In this document: one piece after another, positions 1-5,686 of the stretch
How the letters are laid out: each line of letters starts with the position of its first letter
Numbering within the stretch: position 1 is the first letter of the stretch
Translations under genes and position numbers: made by a program
Notes under the pieces: model-generated
What the model saw: only the letters and a program-made list of their open reading frames with translations
Told to the model about the DNA's origin: nothing
The model's database searches: none
NCBI GenBank assembly: GCA_031265725.1
Contig: JAISCH010000112.1
Coordinates: 1 to 5,686 of the forward strand
Direction of reading: 5' to 3'
DNA from: Propionibacteriaceae bacterium
GTDB taxonomy: Bacteria; Actinomycetota; Actinomycetes; Propionibacteriales; Propionibacteriaceae
Length of the DNA: 5,686 bases

Positions 1-557
1 GCCAGCAGTTCGAGCACTTCACGCTCTCTGGAGGTGATGTTGTAAGTTGAGTCGGCAGACCGGCGTTGCGCATAGGCGCGGGCGGCCTGTGGCCACAGCG
101 CGGTCAGCGGACGGCAGGCGCGTTCGAGGATGGTCCCGCTCTCCTCGTCGTAGGGAGCTTCCCGAGCGAAAGCCATTATCCGGGCGAATCCACCGTCAGG
201 GGCAATCTCGTCGTCGGGGGGGATATTGATCAAGACGATGTGGCCGACTCCCTTGCTGTGGTCCACCATGACGTGATGGACGAGGGTGGCCGGGTCCACA
301 TCCTCCAAATAGCCGAGCAGGGCTTGGGTCTCGTATTCGGATGGGTAGGCGGCCACAAGTTCTAGGGCAGTGTCTTTATCGACGTAGACACTGATAGCGG
401 CATTGGCATCAAGCGCCCTAGCCAAATGAGCTATGACAGTTGGGTCGGCGGGCTGCCCCTCGTTGATGGCTATCAGGGTTTCCGCCAAGAGGTCCAAGAC
501 CATAGCAGAAGGGTCAACTGGCAAGATAACCTCTTTCCCGGCAGCTACTCCACACAT
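1..557 (-). CDS. LuxR-family helix-turn-helix transcriptional regulator, C-terminus cut off by the window edge
   Basis: Translating the minus strand gives an uninterrupted frame of 185 codons that runs off the left edge. The last visible residues, 174-185, read ITSREREVLELL. This is the signature start of the LuxR/GerE DNA-binding domain (consensus LTxREREVLxLLA), so roughly 50 more residues should follow outside the window. The first ~165 residues should form a sensor or dimerisation domain that I cannot assign. Residues 49-62 (LDANAAISVYVDKD) look vaguely GAF/PAS-like, which is a weak inference. It is probably a DNA-binding regulator in the cytoplasm; its signal and targets are unknown. The start is uncertain. 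ATG at 557 has a weak GGA seven bases upstream and gives MCGVAAGKEV. ATG at 503 (residue 19) has no visible ribosome binding site. The frame is open up to the TAG that ends the upstream lipoprotein gene. No receiver domain is visible, so a two-component response regulator is unlikely. Confidence 0.82.
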   Translation of the reverse strand, partial: MCGVAAGKEVILPVDPSAMVLDLLAETLIAINEGQPADPTVIAHLARALDANAAISVYVDKDTALELVAAYPSEYETQALLGYLEDVDPATLVHHVMVDHSKGVGHIVLINIPPDDEIAPDGGFARIMAFAREAPYDEESGTILERACRPLTALWPQAARAYAQRRSADSTYNITSREREVLELL

Positions 558-570
558 TCGGTAATCCAAG

Positions 571-598
571 ATTCTAGCGTGAGAAATCCGGCAGGTAA
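571..598 (-). promoter_or_regulatory. Possible promoter of the LuxR-family gene
   Basis: In the 51-bp gap between the lipoprotein stop and the regulator start, the minus strand carries TAGAAT (571-576), five of six matches to the TATAAT -10 box. A poor -35 candidate, TTACCT, lies 16 bp further upstream (593-598). The -10 box is 13 bases from the ATG at 557, so the transcript would have a very short leader, which is common in actinobacteria. The call rests on the -10 match and position only; chance occurrence is possible. Confidence 0.3.
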
Positions 599-608
599 CC
601 CCATTCAG

Positions 609-1049
609 CTACTTCTTGCTCCCTTCTAGCGACCCGGCGGTCATTTTGCTGGCCGAGCCGGCCAAACAGACCACCTCGCGGTCGCCCGCAGCCCAAGTCT
701 CATCGGTCGGCAGCAGGAAAGTCAGATCGTACTTCGATTTGGTGACTTTGACCCCCACGAAGTCAGCGAATGCCTTCTCGCAGAACTCCCCGGCAGTCCT
801 GGTGAGGGCTGGACTGCCGGGATATTTCTCCGATTCGAGAGTGGTGGCGGTGAATGCCTCCCAGTTGTGCTCGTCAGCGCAGGCGATCAATTCCAAACGG
901 TCGGTGACCCCGGTCGGAATTGGCCCGGTGCACTCACCTATCGCCACTGAGTAAGCGTCCACGGTGCCGGTCGTCGGCGTTGCCAAGCCTTGACCAGCAC
1001 AACCGGCCAGCAGCAGCGCCGCGAAACCGGCAAGCAGGGCTCGCCTCAC
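609..1049 (-). CDS. Small secreted lipoprotein resembling the septum-formation domain family
   Basis: This 146-residue protein has a typical lipoprotein signal: two arginines, a hydrophobic stretch (residues 4-15) and a lipobox LAGC with the lipidated cysteine at residue 17. The mature protein should be anchored to the outer face of the cytoplasmic membrane. The rest has four cysteines (40, 57, 90, 128) in a pattern seen in actinobacterial proteins with the septum-formation domain. Visible elements are IGEC near residue 40, then ACADEHNWEAF (56-66) in place of the usual C..PH..E.F, then PTDETW..GDREVVCLA (114-130). The family name comes from sporulation-septum work; its biochemical role is not established, and I infer none here. 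The cysteines may form two disulfides. The start is GTG, overlapping the stop of the valine-tRNA ligase gene by four bases (GTGA), with a weak AGG seven bases upstream. This suggests translational coupling. The last residues (GSLEGSKK) are polar. Family assignment is moderate; lipoprotein status is strong. Confidence 0.85.
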   Translation of the reverse strand: MRRALLAGFAALLLAGCAGQGLATPTTGTVDAYSVAIGECTGPIPTGVTDRLELIACADEHNWEAFTATTLESEKYPGSPALTRTAGEFCEKAFADFVGVKVTKSKYDLTFLLPTDETWAAGDREVVCLAGSASKMTAGSLEGSKK

Positions 1050-3619
1050 GAGTCAGCCTGCGGCGCTAATTCGGCGCTCACCCGCAAAGGGCCGTCGGCC
1101 AGGGTCCAAATGACATCGCCAGTGACGCGGCCAACCGAACGCAGGTCGGCTATCACCGCTCTCAGCCGGTCCAGGCTCTCCGCTGTGCCGATGAATTCGG
1201 CCTTGCTCAGTTCGGTCTTCATCGAGACCTTGGCCTGCGACTTGGCCCCACGGATGCCGATCAGCGCGGCGGCTATATCGGGCAGCAGCAGTGGGTCGCC
1301 AGAGTCGGGAAGCTCGGTGACGCTCGGCCAACTGGAGAGATGGATGGAGCCGGATTGCCACCAGGACCAGGCTTCCTCGGTGACGAAGGGCAGGAAGGGG
1401 GCAAATAGCCGCAATTGCACATGCAACGCCATCCGCAGCGCTGTCCGCGCCGAGCTAGCCTCGTCGTCGCCCTGTGATCCGTAGGCGCGTTCCTTGACCA
1501 ATTCCAGGTAGTCGTCGCAGAAGGACCAGAAGAAACGCTCGACGCCCTCCAGCACGGAACTGTAGTCGTAAGCCTCGAAGGACTCGGTGGCGGCAGAGAC
1601 CACTGAACGCAGCTCAGCCAGCATTGCCAGATCGGCTGGATTGCTCGGCTCGGCATCGCTGCCGGGCAGCCCGGCACCCAGAATGAACTTGCTCGCGTTC
1701 AGTAATTTCGTCGCCAGCCGACGGCCGACCTTCATCTGCAATTCGTCAAAGGGAGAGTCCATCCCCGGACGAGCCAATGCGGCCCGCCAGCGCACCGCGT
1801 CCGCGCCGAATTTCTCCAAAATATCGCTGGGCACGATGACATTGCCCTTGGACTTGCTCATCTTCTTCCGGTCCGGATCGACCACGAACCCGGAGATAGC
1901 GGTGAGCCGCCAGGGCAGCACCCCGTGTTCCAGATGGGCTCGCAGCACCCGGGAGAACAGCCAGGTGCGGATAATGTCATGGGCCTGTGGGGCCATATCC
2001 ATCGGGAAGGTCAGCTTGAACAATTCCTGGTCGAAGTCCCACCCGGTTGCTATCTGCGGGGTGAGTGAGGATGTTGCCCAAGTGTCCATCACGTCCGGAT
2101 CGCCGATGAAGCCACCGGGCACGCCACGCTGGCCCTCGGTGTAGCCGGACGGCGGCTCGTTCGCCGGATCGACCGGAAGCGCTGATTCGCTGGCGGCGAT
2201 GGGATGGTCGTAGTCCGGCTCGCCATCGGCATCCAGCGGGTACCAGATCGGGAACGGCACGCCGAAGAAGCGCTGCCGGGAGATCAGCCAGTCACCGTTC
2301 AAGCCGTTCACCCAGTCGGTGTAGCGGTGCCGCATGTGCTCGGGCACCCAGGTCAGCTCCTCGCCGCGCGCGAGCAGTGCTTTGCGCAATTCATCGTCGC
2401 GCCCGCCGTTGCGGATATACCACTGCCGGGTGGAGACGATCTCCAACGGCTTGTCGCCCTTCTCGAAGAATTTGGTGTTCCGCGATGTCGGCTTGGGATC
2501 GCCGTCCAGGTCGCCGGATTCGCGGAGCATGGCCACGATGGCTTCGCGGGCGGAGAAGGCAGTCTTGCCGGCGAGCCCGGCGAATGGCTCGGGGTTGCCC
2601 AGCCACGGCGGGGTCTCCGACTGGATCCGTCCGTCCTTGGTCAGCACGACCCGAGTGGGCAACTGCAATTCGCGCCACCACTGCACATCGGTGAGGTCAC
2701 CGAAAGTGCAACACATGGCGATGCCAGCGCCCTTGTCCGGCTCGGCGGCCCGATGGGCGAGCACCGGTATCGGAACGTCGAATAGCGGCGATCTCACCGT
2801 GGTGCCGAACAGCGGCTGGTAGCGCTCGTCGTTGGGATGGGCGATCAGCGCGCACACCGCCGGAATCAATTCCGGGCGGGTGGTCTCGATATAGATCGGG
2901 GAATCCGGGGCGTGGAAGGCCACCCGGTAGTAGTTGCCGGAGTATTCTCGGTCCTCCAATTCGGCTTGGGCGACAGCGGTTTGGAAGGTCACGTCCCAAA
3001 GCGTCGGAGCCTCGGCCAGATATGCCTCGCCACGGTCCAGGTTGCGTAAGAAGGCCCGCTGGGCGATGCGTTGGGAGTCGAGCGAGATGGTGGTGTAGAG
3101 GTGGTCCCAGTCCACGCTCAAACCGAGGCTGCGCCACAGGTCTTCAAACACCTTCTCATCGACGGCGGTCAACTGCACGCAGAGTTCGACGAAGTTCCTC
3201 CGCGAGATCGGCAACTGTCGTTTCGGGTCCGGCTTCTCCGGTGGGACGAAATCGGGGTCATAAGGCACTGACGGCACGCAACGCACCCCGTAATAATTCT
3301 GCACGCGGCGTTCGGTGGGCAGGCCGTTGTCGTCCCAGCCCATCGGGTAGAACACCTGCTTGCCGCACATGCGCTGATAGCGGGCGATCAAGTCGGTGTG
3401 GGTGTAACTGAACACATGGCCCACATGCAGCGATCCGGAGACTGTGGGCGGGGGAGTGTCGATGCTGAATACCTGTTCGCGGGAGGCTGGACGCTGGAAA
3501 GCATAGGTGCCCTGCTCGGCCCAGATCGCGGACCATTTGGCTTCCAAACCTTCCAGCGCCGGACGTTCCGGGAGTTGGGCGGCGTTATTAGTCGTCTTGG
3601 CTTCAGTCATGAATGACAT
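1046..3619 (-). CDS. valS: Valine--tRNA ligase, alternative (archaeal-like) type
   Basis: This 857-residue class I aminoacyl-tRNA synthetase charges tRNA-Val with valine in the cytoplasm. The ATP-binding HIGH motif is HVGH (residues 65-68), after PPPTVSGSL. The KMSKS loop is at 586-590. The CP1 editing domain, which clears mischarged threonine, shows TTRPEL (246-251) and KGAGIAMCCTFGD (296-308). ISRQRFFGVPFPIWY follows near residue 445 as the catalytic core resumes. After the KMSKS loop comes a helical anticodon-binding domain. Residues 94-107 read GWDDNGLPTERRVQ, whereas the usual bacterial enzyme has GTDHAGIATQ. The protein ends without the C-terminal coiled coil common in bacterial ValRS. 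Both point to the archaeal-like branch also known in Rickettsia and some actinobacteria. ATG at 3619 is chosen because a TGA lies in frame four codons upstream. GGGGAG (3632-3637) is 12 bases away, a slightly long spacing. ATG at 3610 is the alternative but has no ribosome binding site. The downstream lipoprotein gene overlaps its stop. Confidence 0.97.
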   Translation of the reverse strand: MSFMTEAKTTNNAAQLPERPALEGLEAKWSAIWAEQGTYAFQRPASREQVFSIDTPPPTVSGSLHVGHVFSYTHTDLIARYQRMCGKQVFYPMGWDDNGLPTERRVQNYYGVRCVPSVPYDPDFVPPEKPDPKRQLPISRRNFVELCVQLTAVDEKVFEDLWRSLGLSVDWDHLYTTISLDSQRIAQRAFLRNLDRGEAYLAEAPTLWDVTFQTAVAQAELEDREYSGNYYRVAFHAPDSPIYIETTRPELIPAVCALIAHPNDERYQPLFGTTVRSPLFDVPIPVLAHRAAEPDKGAGIAMCCTFGDLTDVQWWRELQLPTRVVLTKDGRIQSETPPWLGNPEPFAGLAGKTAFSAREAIVAMLRESGDLDGDPKPTSRNTKFFEKGDKPLEIVSTRQWYIRNGGRDDELRKALLARGEELTWVPEHMRHRYTDWVNGLNGDWLISRQRFFGVPFPIWYPLDADGEPDYDHPIAASESALPVDPANEPPSGYTEGQRGVPGGFIGDPDVMDTWATSSLTPQIATGWDFDQELFKLTFPMDMAPQAHDIIRTWLFSRVLRAHLEHGVLPWRLTAISGFVVDPDRKKMSKSKGNVIVPSDILEKFGADAVRWRAALARPGMDSPFDELQMKVGRRLATKLLNASKFILGAGLPGSDAEPSNPADLAMLAELRSVVSAATESFEAYDYSSVLEGVERFFWSFCDDYLELVKERAYGSQGDDEASSARTALRMALHVQLRLFAPFLPFVTEEAWSWWQSGSIHLSSWPSVTELPDSGDPLLLPDIAAALIGIRGAKSQAKVSMKTELSKAEFIGTAESLDRLRAVIADLRSVGRVTGDVIWTLADGPLRVSAELAPQADS

Positions 3620-3640
3620 TTTATGGCATCACTCCCCAGA

Positions 3641-3759
3641 AAGTGTCCTCCCTACGCTGCGCTCCGGTCCGGTACTTTCCGGGGACCCCTTGAATCAATA
3701 CTTTAAGGGGGACGACCCCCTTAAAACCCCCGCGCTCGCTACGCTCACAAACAAGTGTC
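3641..3759. repeat. Structured intergenic element, possibly a dispersed repeat
   Basis: The 164-bp gap between the second DsbA-like gene and valS carries no supportable gene but is rich in structure. AAGTGTC occurs at 3641-3647 and again at 3753-3759, bracketing about 105 bp. Inside are a perfect hairpin (3702-3725) and an imperfect one (GGTCC 3666-3670 with GGACC 3683-3687, plus an inner GG/CC pair). Two related stretches, CTACGCTGCGCTCC (left) and GCGCTCGCTACGCTC (right), sit at the edges, and there are several runs of four or five G or C. This layout resembles REP- or MITE-like elements found between actinobacterial genes. The 7-bp repeats could be a target duplication or chance. No terminal inverted repeats are visible. 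That it is dispersed in the genome is inference, since only one copy is in the window. Confidence 0.45.
3702..3725. terminator. Perfect 10-bp inverted repeat, possible terminator of the redox operon
   Basis: TTTAAGGGGG (3702-3711) and CCCCCTTAAA (3716-3725) are exact reverse complements around the 4-base loop ACGA. In the minus-strand transcript this hairpin lies about 60 bases past the stop of the second DsbA-like gene and about 80 bases before valS. It is very stable in the G/C part, but no U-rich tract follows on either strand, so it is not a textbook Rho-independent terminator. It may be an actinobacterial hairpin-only terminator, an mRNA-stabilising stem, or part of a repeat element. Confidence 0.45.
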
Positions 3760-3783
3760 TTTTCACGTAACGTTGCGGAACTA

Positions 3784-4575
3784 CTATTCGGCGTGGGTCG
3801 TGAACCAGGTGAGCAGGTCTCCACTGGTGATGGTGCCCAAATCGTTGCCGGAGTAGAGCTTGCCGTTGACTGAGATCGTCGGGGTGCTGCCGACGCCCTC
3901 CTTGAACGCGGCTTCGTTCATGCCGCTGGCGAAACCCTGGGTGAACCGTCCGTCATAGCACTGCTCGAATTTGGTGAGCGGGTCTCCGGTCAATCCTGCC
4001 GTGGCTGGAATAGTCGAGCGCAATAGCTCGTCGGACAGCCCTTCCCCCTTGGAATTGGCGAAGATGCCTTGGTGGTACTTCTGGTAAATCTCGTTGCCAC
4101 CAGCGTCGTCCGCGCAGGCGGCGGCGACCGACGCCCTAGTCGATGCCTGGTTGTTGTCGTTGCTGTCCTGGAAAGTCATCGGGTGCAACTGCAAGTCAAT
4201 ATCGCCATTGTCGGCCAGGGCGAAAAGTTGGGTGCCGATGGCGGCTTCCAACGCGATGCAGCCGGAGCATTGATAGTCGAAGTAGGAGACCACTTTCGGG
4301 GCGTCGGCCTTGGCCTTGGCTGGGGCGACCTGGATGGCGGTCTTCTCGGAGTTCGCGTCCGGAGGGGTCACCGAATTCAGCAGGTCATTCTTTTCCCCTT
4401 GGCCGACTGCCACGAAGATGAAGACGACCACCAAGACCACAGCCAGCACTATCGCCGCGCCGACGACTGAGCGACGGATGCGGGCGGCCTTCCGGCGAGC
4501 CTCCTCCTGCTGCTGGCGCAGGCGTTCCTTGTGGGACTGGGTGGTGAGCGGGGTCTTGTTCTTCTTTTTTGCCAT
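3784..4575 (-). CDS. Membrane-anchored DsbA-like thioredoxin-fold protein with a CSGC active site
   Basis: This 263-residue protein is predicted to be a thiol-disulfide oxidoreductase acting outside the cytoplasmic membrane. The N-terminus is very basic (MAKKKNK, then a K/R/Q/E-rich helix, residues 15-35), followed by one transmembrane segment (about 37-57) with no obvious cleavage site. The topology should be N-inside with the catalytic domain outside. The DsbA-like domain starts near residue 93 (KVVSYFDYQC). The CxxC is C103-S-G-C106, and the cis-proline loop is GSTPT with T231-P232. Two further cysteines, C154 (AACADD) and C206 (EQCYD), match its neighbour and may form a structural disulfide. 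CSGC is unusual for DsbA, where CPHC is the model, so its redox potential or job may differ from the partner's. The gene starts 9 bases after the preceding stop, with AGGA (4583-4586) overlapping that stop and 7 bases from the ATG, so it is the last gene of the operon. It ends in tandem TAG TAG stops. It is a paralogue of the gene at 4585-5328. Confidence 0.92.
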   Translation of the reverse strand: MAKKKNKTPLTTQSHKERLRQQQEEARRKAARIRRSVVGAAIVLAVVLVVVFIFVAVGQGEKNDLLNSVTPPDANSEKTAIQVAPAKAKADAPKVVSYFDYQCSGCIALEAAIGTQLFALADNGDIDLQLHPMTFQDSNDNNQASTRASVAAACADDAGGNEIYQKYHQGIFANSKGEGLSDELLRSTIPATAGLTGDPLTKFEQCYDGRFTQGFASGMNEAAFKEGVGSTPTISVNGKLYSGNDLGTITSGDLLTWFTTHAE

Positions 4576-4584
4576 CTGGGTTTC

Positions 4585-5328
4585 CTATTTCACAGAGTCG
4601 ATCAACGACATCAGGTCAGCGGGTTGGGTCTCGAATAGTTTGTTCAAATCCAGTTCATTGCCGTTGACTTTTACGGTGGGAGTACTTCCGACGCCAGCCG
4701 CCATCGCCGCCTCATCGACTTGCCGGACGAATCCGGCGGTGGCCCGGGTGTCGTAGCACTGCTGGAAGGCAGTCAGCGTCTCCCCGGTGAGGCCGAGCTG
4801 GGCCGGGATGGTGTCGCGCAATAATTCAACCGGGTAGCCGTCGCCCTCCTGTTCCGGCTGGTTGGCGAACACCGCCGCATGGTATCCGGGGAAGACCCCG
4901 GCGAAGTCGGCACAGGCCGCGCCGATGGCGGCATTGGTAGATGAGTCGTTCCCCAAACTGGGATCAAGGAAGGTCTTGGTGTGATTGATCAGTTGGATTT
5001 TCCCCTCAGCAGCCAATTGGGTGAAGGCCGACCCATAGGTTTTCTCTAACCGGCCGCACCAAGGGCACTGATAGTCGGAGTAAATCTCCACCACCGGAAC
5101 GCCCTCGGCCTGGTTGAAGGCGATGCCGTCGTTGTTGGCAGTCGCATTCGGGGGGAAGCCCGCCGGGTCGGCTGGGGCCACGTTAGCGTTCTGCACCAGC
5201 ATCGCCACGGTGATGGCGGAGCCCACCACAGCCAGCACGATCACCCCGATTATGGTCGCCCGGATCGCCTTCCTCCGCTTCGCCTCGGCTGCTTTGCGCT
5301 CGTGCAGCCGTTGTCGGGCATTAGCCAT
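4585..5328 (-). CDS. Membrane-anchored DsbA-like disulfide oxidoreductase with a CPWC active site
   Basis: This 247-residue protein is predicted to form or exchange disulfides in exported proteins. A basic cytoplasmic helix (residues 1-23, RQRLHERKAAEAKRRK) precedes one transmembrane segment (about 25-45). A Pro/Ala/Asn-rich linker leads to the DsbA-like thioredoxin-fold domain from about residue 76. The active site is C88-P-W-C91 in SDYQCPWC, and the cis-proline is P217 in GSTPT. C139 (AACADF) and C191 (QQCYD) are likely to pair. A second disulfide of this kind is known in the mycobacterial DsbA. YHAAVFANQPEQEG (149-162) is typical of the family's helical insert. ATG at 5328 is chosen because AGAGGA lies 5 bases upstream (5334-5339); ATG at 5343 and TTG at 5352 lack a ribosome binding site. 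The start overlaps the stop of the MauE/DoxX-type gene by 8 bases, implying coupled translation. DsbA, or a DsbG/DsbC-like reductase or isomerase role, cannot be separated by sequence alone. Confidence 0.93.
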   Translation of the reverse strand: MANARQRLHERKAAEAKRRKAIRATIIGVIVLAVVGSAITVAMLVQNANVAPADPAGFPPNATANNDGIAFNQAEGVPVVEIYSDYQCPWCGRLEKTYGSAFTQLAAEGKIQLINHTKTFLDPSLGNDSSTNAAIGAACADFAGVFPGYHAAVFANQPEQEGDGYPVELLRDTIPAQLGLTGETLTAFQQCYDTRATAGFVRQVDEAAMAAGVGSTPTVKVNGNELDLNKLFETQPADLMSLIDSVK

Positions 5329-5686
5329 CTTCGTCCTCTTCATCGATAACAACAGTCAGATCGTCAGCGAGCAGCCGATCAATGGCCAGGGCTGACTTCG
5401 GCTTCCAGAACGCCCACGCCCCGCAGACCATCAGCCCCAGGTCGCGCAGGATGTCGAGCGGGTATTGGGTCTGGCTGGGATCGACCACTTTCGCCTCGCT
5501 GAAGCATCCGCAGTCGATTGAGATTCCCCTGGCCCAGACCGAGGCGATAGCGATGATGTAAGCCAGCATGAACAGCGCACCCGCCAAGGCCGCCAGCCGG
5601 GTGAAGGTGCCGGTTATCAGCAGCAGCCCGACGGCGATCTCCAGGATCGGCAATGCTATTCCAGCGAAGGTGGTTAGCTCGAATGG
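5321..5686 (-). CDS. MauE/DoxX-family redox-associated membrane protein, N-terminus outside the window
   Basis: The frame is open to the right edge, and 121 C-terminal residues are visible. Three transmembrane segments can be seen: about residues 8-27 (GIALPILEIAVGLLLITGTF), 31-52 and a last one around 88-103 (LRDLGLMVCGAWAFW). The start of the visible part (PFELTTFAG.ALPILEIAVGLLL.G.FTRLAA) and the SIDCGCF motif (C59, C61) are typical of the MauE/DoxX group. One more segment probably lies beyond the edge. Family members often sit beside thioredoxin-like genes. MauE is required for methylamine dehydrogenase maturation, which depends on disulfides. I infer that this protein exchanges electrons with the DsbA-like proteins encoded just downstream, with the CGC cysteines as candidate redox residues. 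The tail is strikingly acidic (VVIDEEDEDG). A TTG at 5653 is in frame but falls inside the conserved region, so it is not the start. The stop overlaps the next gene by 8 bases. Confidence 0.88.
   Translation of the reverse strand, partial: PFELTTFAGIALPILEIAVGLLLITGTFTRLAALAGALFMLAYIIAIASVWARGISIDCGCFSEAKVVDPSQTQYPLDILRDLGLMVCGAWAFWKPKSALAIDRLLADDLTVVIDEEDEDG
5334..5339 (-). promoter_or_regulatory. Ribosome binding site that fixes the start of the CPWC DsbA-like gene
   Basis: AGAGGA on the minus strand lies five bases before the ATG at 5328, inside the acidic C-terminal coding sequence of the upstream membrane-protein gene. Neither in-frame alternative start further upstream (5343, 5352) has a comparable site, so this one decides the start and the 8-base gene overlap. 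Confidence 0.7.

Noticed and set aside
66..365. Plus-strand ORF of 99 residues near the left edge
   Set aside because: It lies antisense to the LuxR-type frame, which carries a recognisable helix-turn-helix start; the plus-strand product shows no family motif.
2204..2785. Plus-strand ORF of 193 residues inside valS
   Set aside because: It is opposite the editing and catalytic region of a clear valS. Long antisense frames are expected in GC-rich coding DNA.
3641..3759. Insertion sequence or transposon remnant
   Set aside because: No transposase fragment and no terminal inverted repeats are visible; only a 7-bp direct repeat brackets the stretch, so it is kept as a possible small repeat only.
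3620..3783. T-box riboswitch upstream of valS
   Set aside because: The conserved T-box sequence (AGGGTGGNACCGCG-like) is absent and the 164-bp leader is short for a full T-box.
3621..3824. Minus-strand ORF of 67 residues across the intergenic element
   Set aside because: It overlaps the 3' end of the second DsbA-like gene in another frame, and most of it is a translation of the inverted-repeat region; no ribosome binding site or domain supports it.
5321..5653. TTG at 5653 as the start of the MauE/DoxX-type protein
   Set aside because: The frame stays open to the window edge and the residues before the TTG (PFELTTFAGIA) match the conserved family pattern, so the true start is outside the window.

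Overview
The window looks like a piece of an actinobacterial (high-GC Gram-positive) chromosome. The sequence is GC-rich, with third codon positions mostly G or C. The genes are single-membrane-anchored or lipidated exported proteins, LuxR-type regulation, and DsbA-like proteins with lysine/arginine-rich cytoplasmic tails. I cannot name the species from the sequence. Every gene I can support lies on the minus strand, so the window reads biologically from right to left.

Right part (3784-5686): an exported-protein redox operon. It begins with a MauE/DoxX-type membrane protein whose N-terminus lies beyond the right edge. Two tandem DsbA-like, membrane-anchored thioredoxin-fold proteins follow, with active sites CPWC and CSGC. 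The first junction overlaps by 8 nt and the second has a 9-nt gap, so the three are probably co-transcribed. The likely role is disulfide formation or exchange outside the cytoplasmic membrane, with the membrane protein as a candidate redox partner.

Middle (3620-3783): a 164-bp gap that is unlike the coding regions. It holds a perfect 10-bp inverted repeat with a 4-nt loop, a weaker second hairpin and a 7-bp direct repeat near each end. It looks like a small dispersed intergenic element. It may also end the redox operon and sit in the leader of the next gene.

Left-centre (609-3619): a complete valyl-tRNA synthetase of the alternative, archaeal-like sequence type (GWDDNGLPTERR rather than the GTDHAGIATQ of the usual bacterial enzyme). 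Its stop codon overlaps the GTG start of a small four-cysteine lipoprotein resembling the septum-formation domain family (GTGA overlap).

Left edge (1-557): a LuxR-family regulator on the minus strand. It is easy to miss because it runs off the window before its stop codon. Its last visible residues are the beginning of the LuxR helix-turn-helix (ITSREREVLELL). A plausible -10 box lies just upstream.

No RNA genes, CRISPR arrays, transposases or phage genes were seen.
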